A stretch of 64,000 nt of DNA, taken from contig CAOLHI010000738.1 of the NCBI GenBank assembly GCA_948474755.1, positions 310,001 through 374,000 on the forward strand, in the 5' to 3' direction. Below the pieces are notes generated by a model. That model was not told the DNA's origin and did no database searches. It saw nothing but the letters and a program-made list of their open reading frames with translations. Positions 62,643 through 64,000 of the stretch are shown here, piece by piece. A program made the translations under genes and the position numbers. Source of the DNA: Ctenosaura bakeri (taxonomy: Eukaryota > Chordata > Lepidosauria > Squamata > Iguanidae). How positions within the stretch are numbered: the first letter of the stretch is position 1; each line of letters starts with the position of its first letter.

Positions 62643-64000
62643 CTAAGGAAGAAAAAAAGAAAATGCAAAAACATTCAGGTAATCAGCAAAAAAACTGAAT
62701 TCTTCAAGTCTCCTGGGGAAACAGTTTACGTTTCCTTACAGAACTTGGAAAAGTTAGCATGGACTACACTTCACAGAATCTCCCATTCACACGGCCCTTG
62801 GCTATGCTCAATGGTGAATTCTAGGATGTATAGCCCCAAAATACCAAATTTCTGACTATGATCATATATACATCCATATGCACTATACATATTAATACAT
62901 AAAGCCCTTATCCCTTACTTTTGCAGTTAATATGCTAAGGCACCTAGGCTATGGGAACCAATCAGAAGAACAGTCTCAGATATTTACACATTTTTATTCT
63001 GCCTTCCACCAATCAGCATAATTGTCCCTTTACCTCCTTTATCATAGCAACCACCAGATAAAGGAGGTGTCACCAAGCTCACCCACCAAGTTTCATCGTG
63101 GAGCAAGGAACTGGCCTACATCTCCAAAGTTAAAGTTCAACATTTTAACCATAACGCTACCAACACTACAAGCAAATGAAGTTCAGTGTGGAATACCATC
63201 AGTTGAGCAGTGTTTAGAGTTGATGTAAACATGCTAGGTGGAAAATGTACAGAATTCTGATAGTTGATTGTATTAATCCAAGTAACTGTTGATGGAAGGA
63301 GGGTGTATTGTTTATAAACAATAAAAAATCAGGTGAGGCGTTATAAAACAGCACAATCTGCCAAGAACTACTGCCCTCAACCATTTTCTAAAAAATGTTC
63401 TTAGAGAGGAACACATCTTCATGCAGATCTAGATGTACAACTTCAAATACCCTTCATATTTAAATTACAGGCAAAATCCATACATTCAGTTCCCTGGATT
63501 AAGCATTCAATTCCCTGGGTTAAAATTTGTCTTAGAAAATTACAGCTGACTGGGAAGAAGAAAATGTAGAGAAACAGATCACCACTTTGATTTTGGGCAC
63601 TAAATGCTCTTATTTCTACAACAGTTCTTCTCAGGCTGACATGGGGAGGCCAACAATTACTATTTTTTCCCAATGTTTCAGGGAACAGCACTATTTTTGT
63701 GTCCATTGGCTACCACTGTTTCTTTCTTCCTTTCTTGGAAACTCAGCAAGGATCAGCAGCCAATGACTCAAGGACCAGCACTGGCTCAGGGACCATCCCT
63801 TTGGGTGGCACTGATCATGGCTAAAGGATTGTTCCTATTAGTATGCATTTATAGGCCAGAACTGTAGCTTCAACACCAAGAAATAGATACAGCTCAATTT
63901 TGGCATGCATACAAAAATGACCGTGGGGTGTGCCCTGTGATGGTTTTTAAAACATATTCAGAAGTTTAGTTTAAATGTATGTCTTTGAAGTCCACAATAT
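62643..64000 (-). other. RUFY2 intron reaching the window edge
   Basis: No further exon found. Short stretches near 62765-62835 (cttcacagaatctcccattc) resemble tails of dispersed repeats. The next upstream RUFY2 exon must lie past 64000. Confidence 0.45.

Noticed and set aside
1..64000. tRNA or rRNA genes
   Set aside because: The only tRNA-like promoters are in SINEs; no intact cloverleaf or rRNA segment was seen.

Overview
The window is vertebrate nuclear DNA, most likely from a squamate reptile. Two multi-exon genes face each other tail to tail: PBLD on the + strand (complete, 9 coding exons, 6384-31808, 288 residues) and the 3' half of RUFY2 on the - strand (10 coding exons, 62642 down to 38182, 366 residues ending in a FYVE finger). 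The squamate assignment rests on the mix of repeats: tRNA-type SINEs with an ACA tail, CR1 3' ends finishing in ATTCTATGA, a recent full-length L1, a SPIN-like hAT element and several DIRS/Ngaro retrotransposons. It is an inference; no species can be named.

Layout. 1-6383 is upstream of the PBLD coding region and holds a SPIN-like hAT element (296-1159), a SINE (2681-2911), a second small hAT element (3757-4063), an L2-like tail and a decayed membrane-protein-like stretch on the - strand (4801-5735). PBLD introns carry most of the mobile DNA: a decayed Ngaro-type element with RNase H, tyrosine recombinase and SGNH hydrolase remains in intron 1 (about 8040-11090); a 6.1-kb DIRS element with perfect 134-bp inverted terminal repeats in intron 5 (13463-19537); and a 6.6-kb full-length L1 with a 16-bp target duplication in intron 8 (24025-30620), itself split by a 500-bp TA-flanked DNA transposon (27295-27794). 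A SINE lies just before the last exon. 31809-38181 is intergenic or 3'UTR. RUFY2 introns hold a CR1 end, a GC-rich hairpin region, a second DIRS element (50785-56888, decayed), a palindromic MITE (56984-57194) and a third DIRS element with large internal deletions (58881-61134).

The host genes look intact. Every PBLD and RUFY2 exon junction joins in phase with GT/AG ends, PBLD sums to 288 codons plus stop, and the RUFY2 part sums to 367 codons including stop. PBLD belongs to the PhzF isomerase-fold family; RUFY2 is an endosomal coiled-coil effector binding PI3P through its FYVE domain. The adjacency is positional and no functional link is implied. The most unusual material is the set of three related DIRS elements. 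Each keeps the internal complementary region typical of the group, and two of them flank a single RUFY2 exon so that their facing terminal repeats are inverted to one another.
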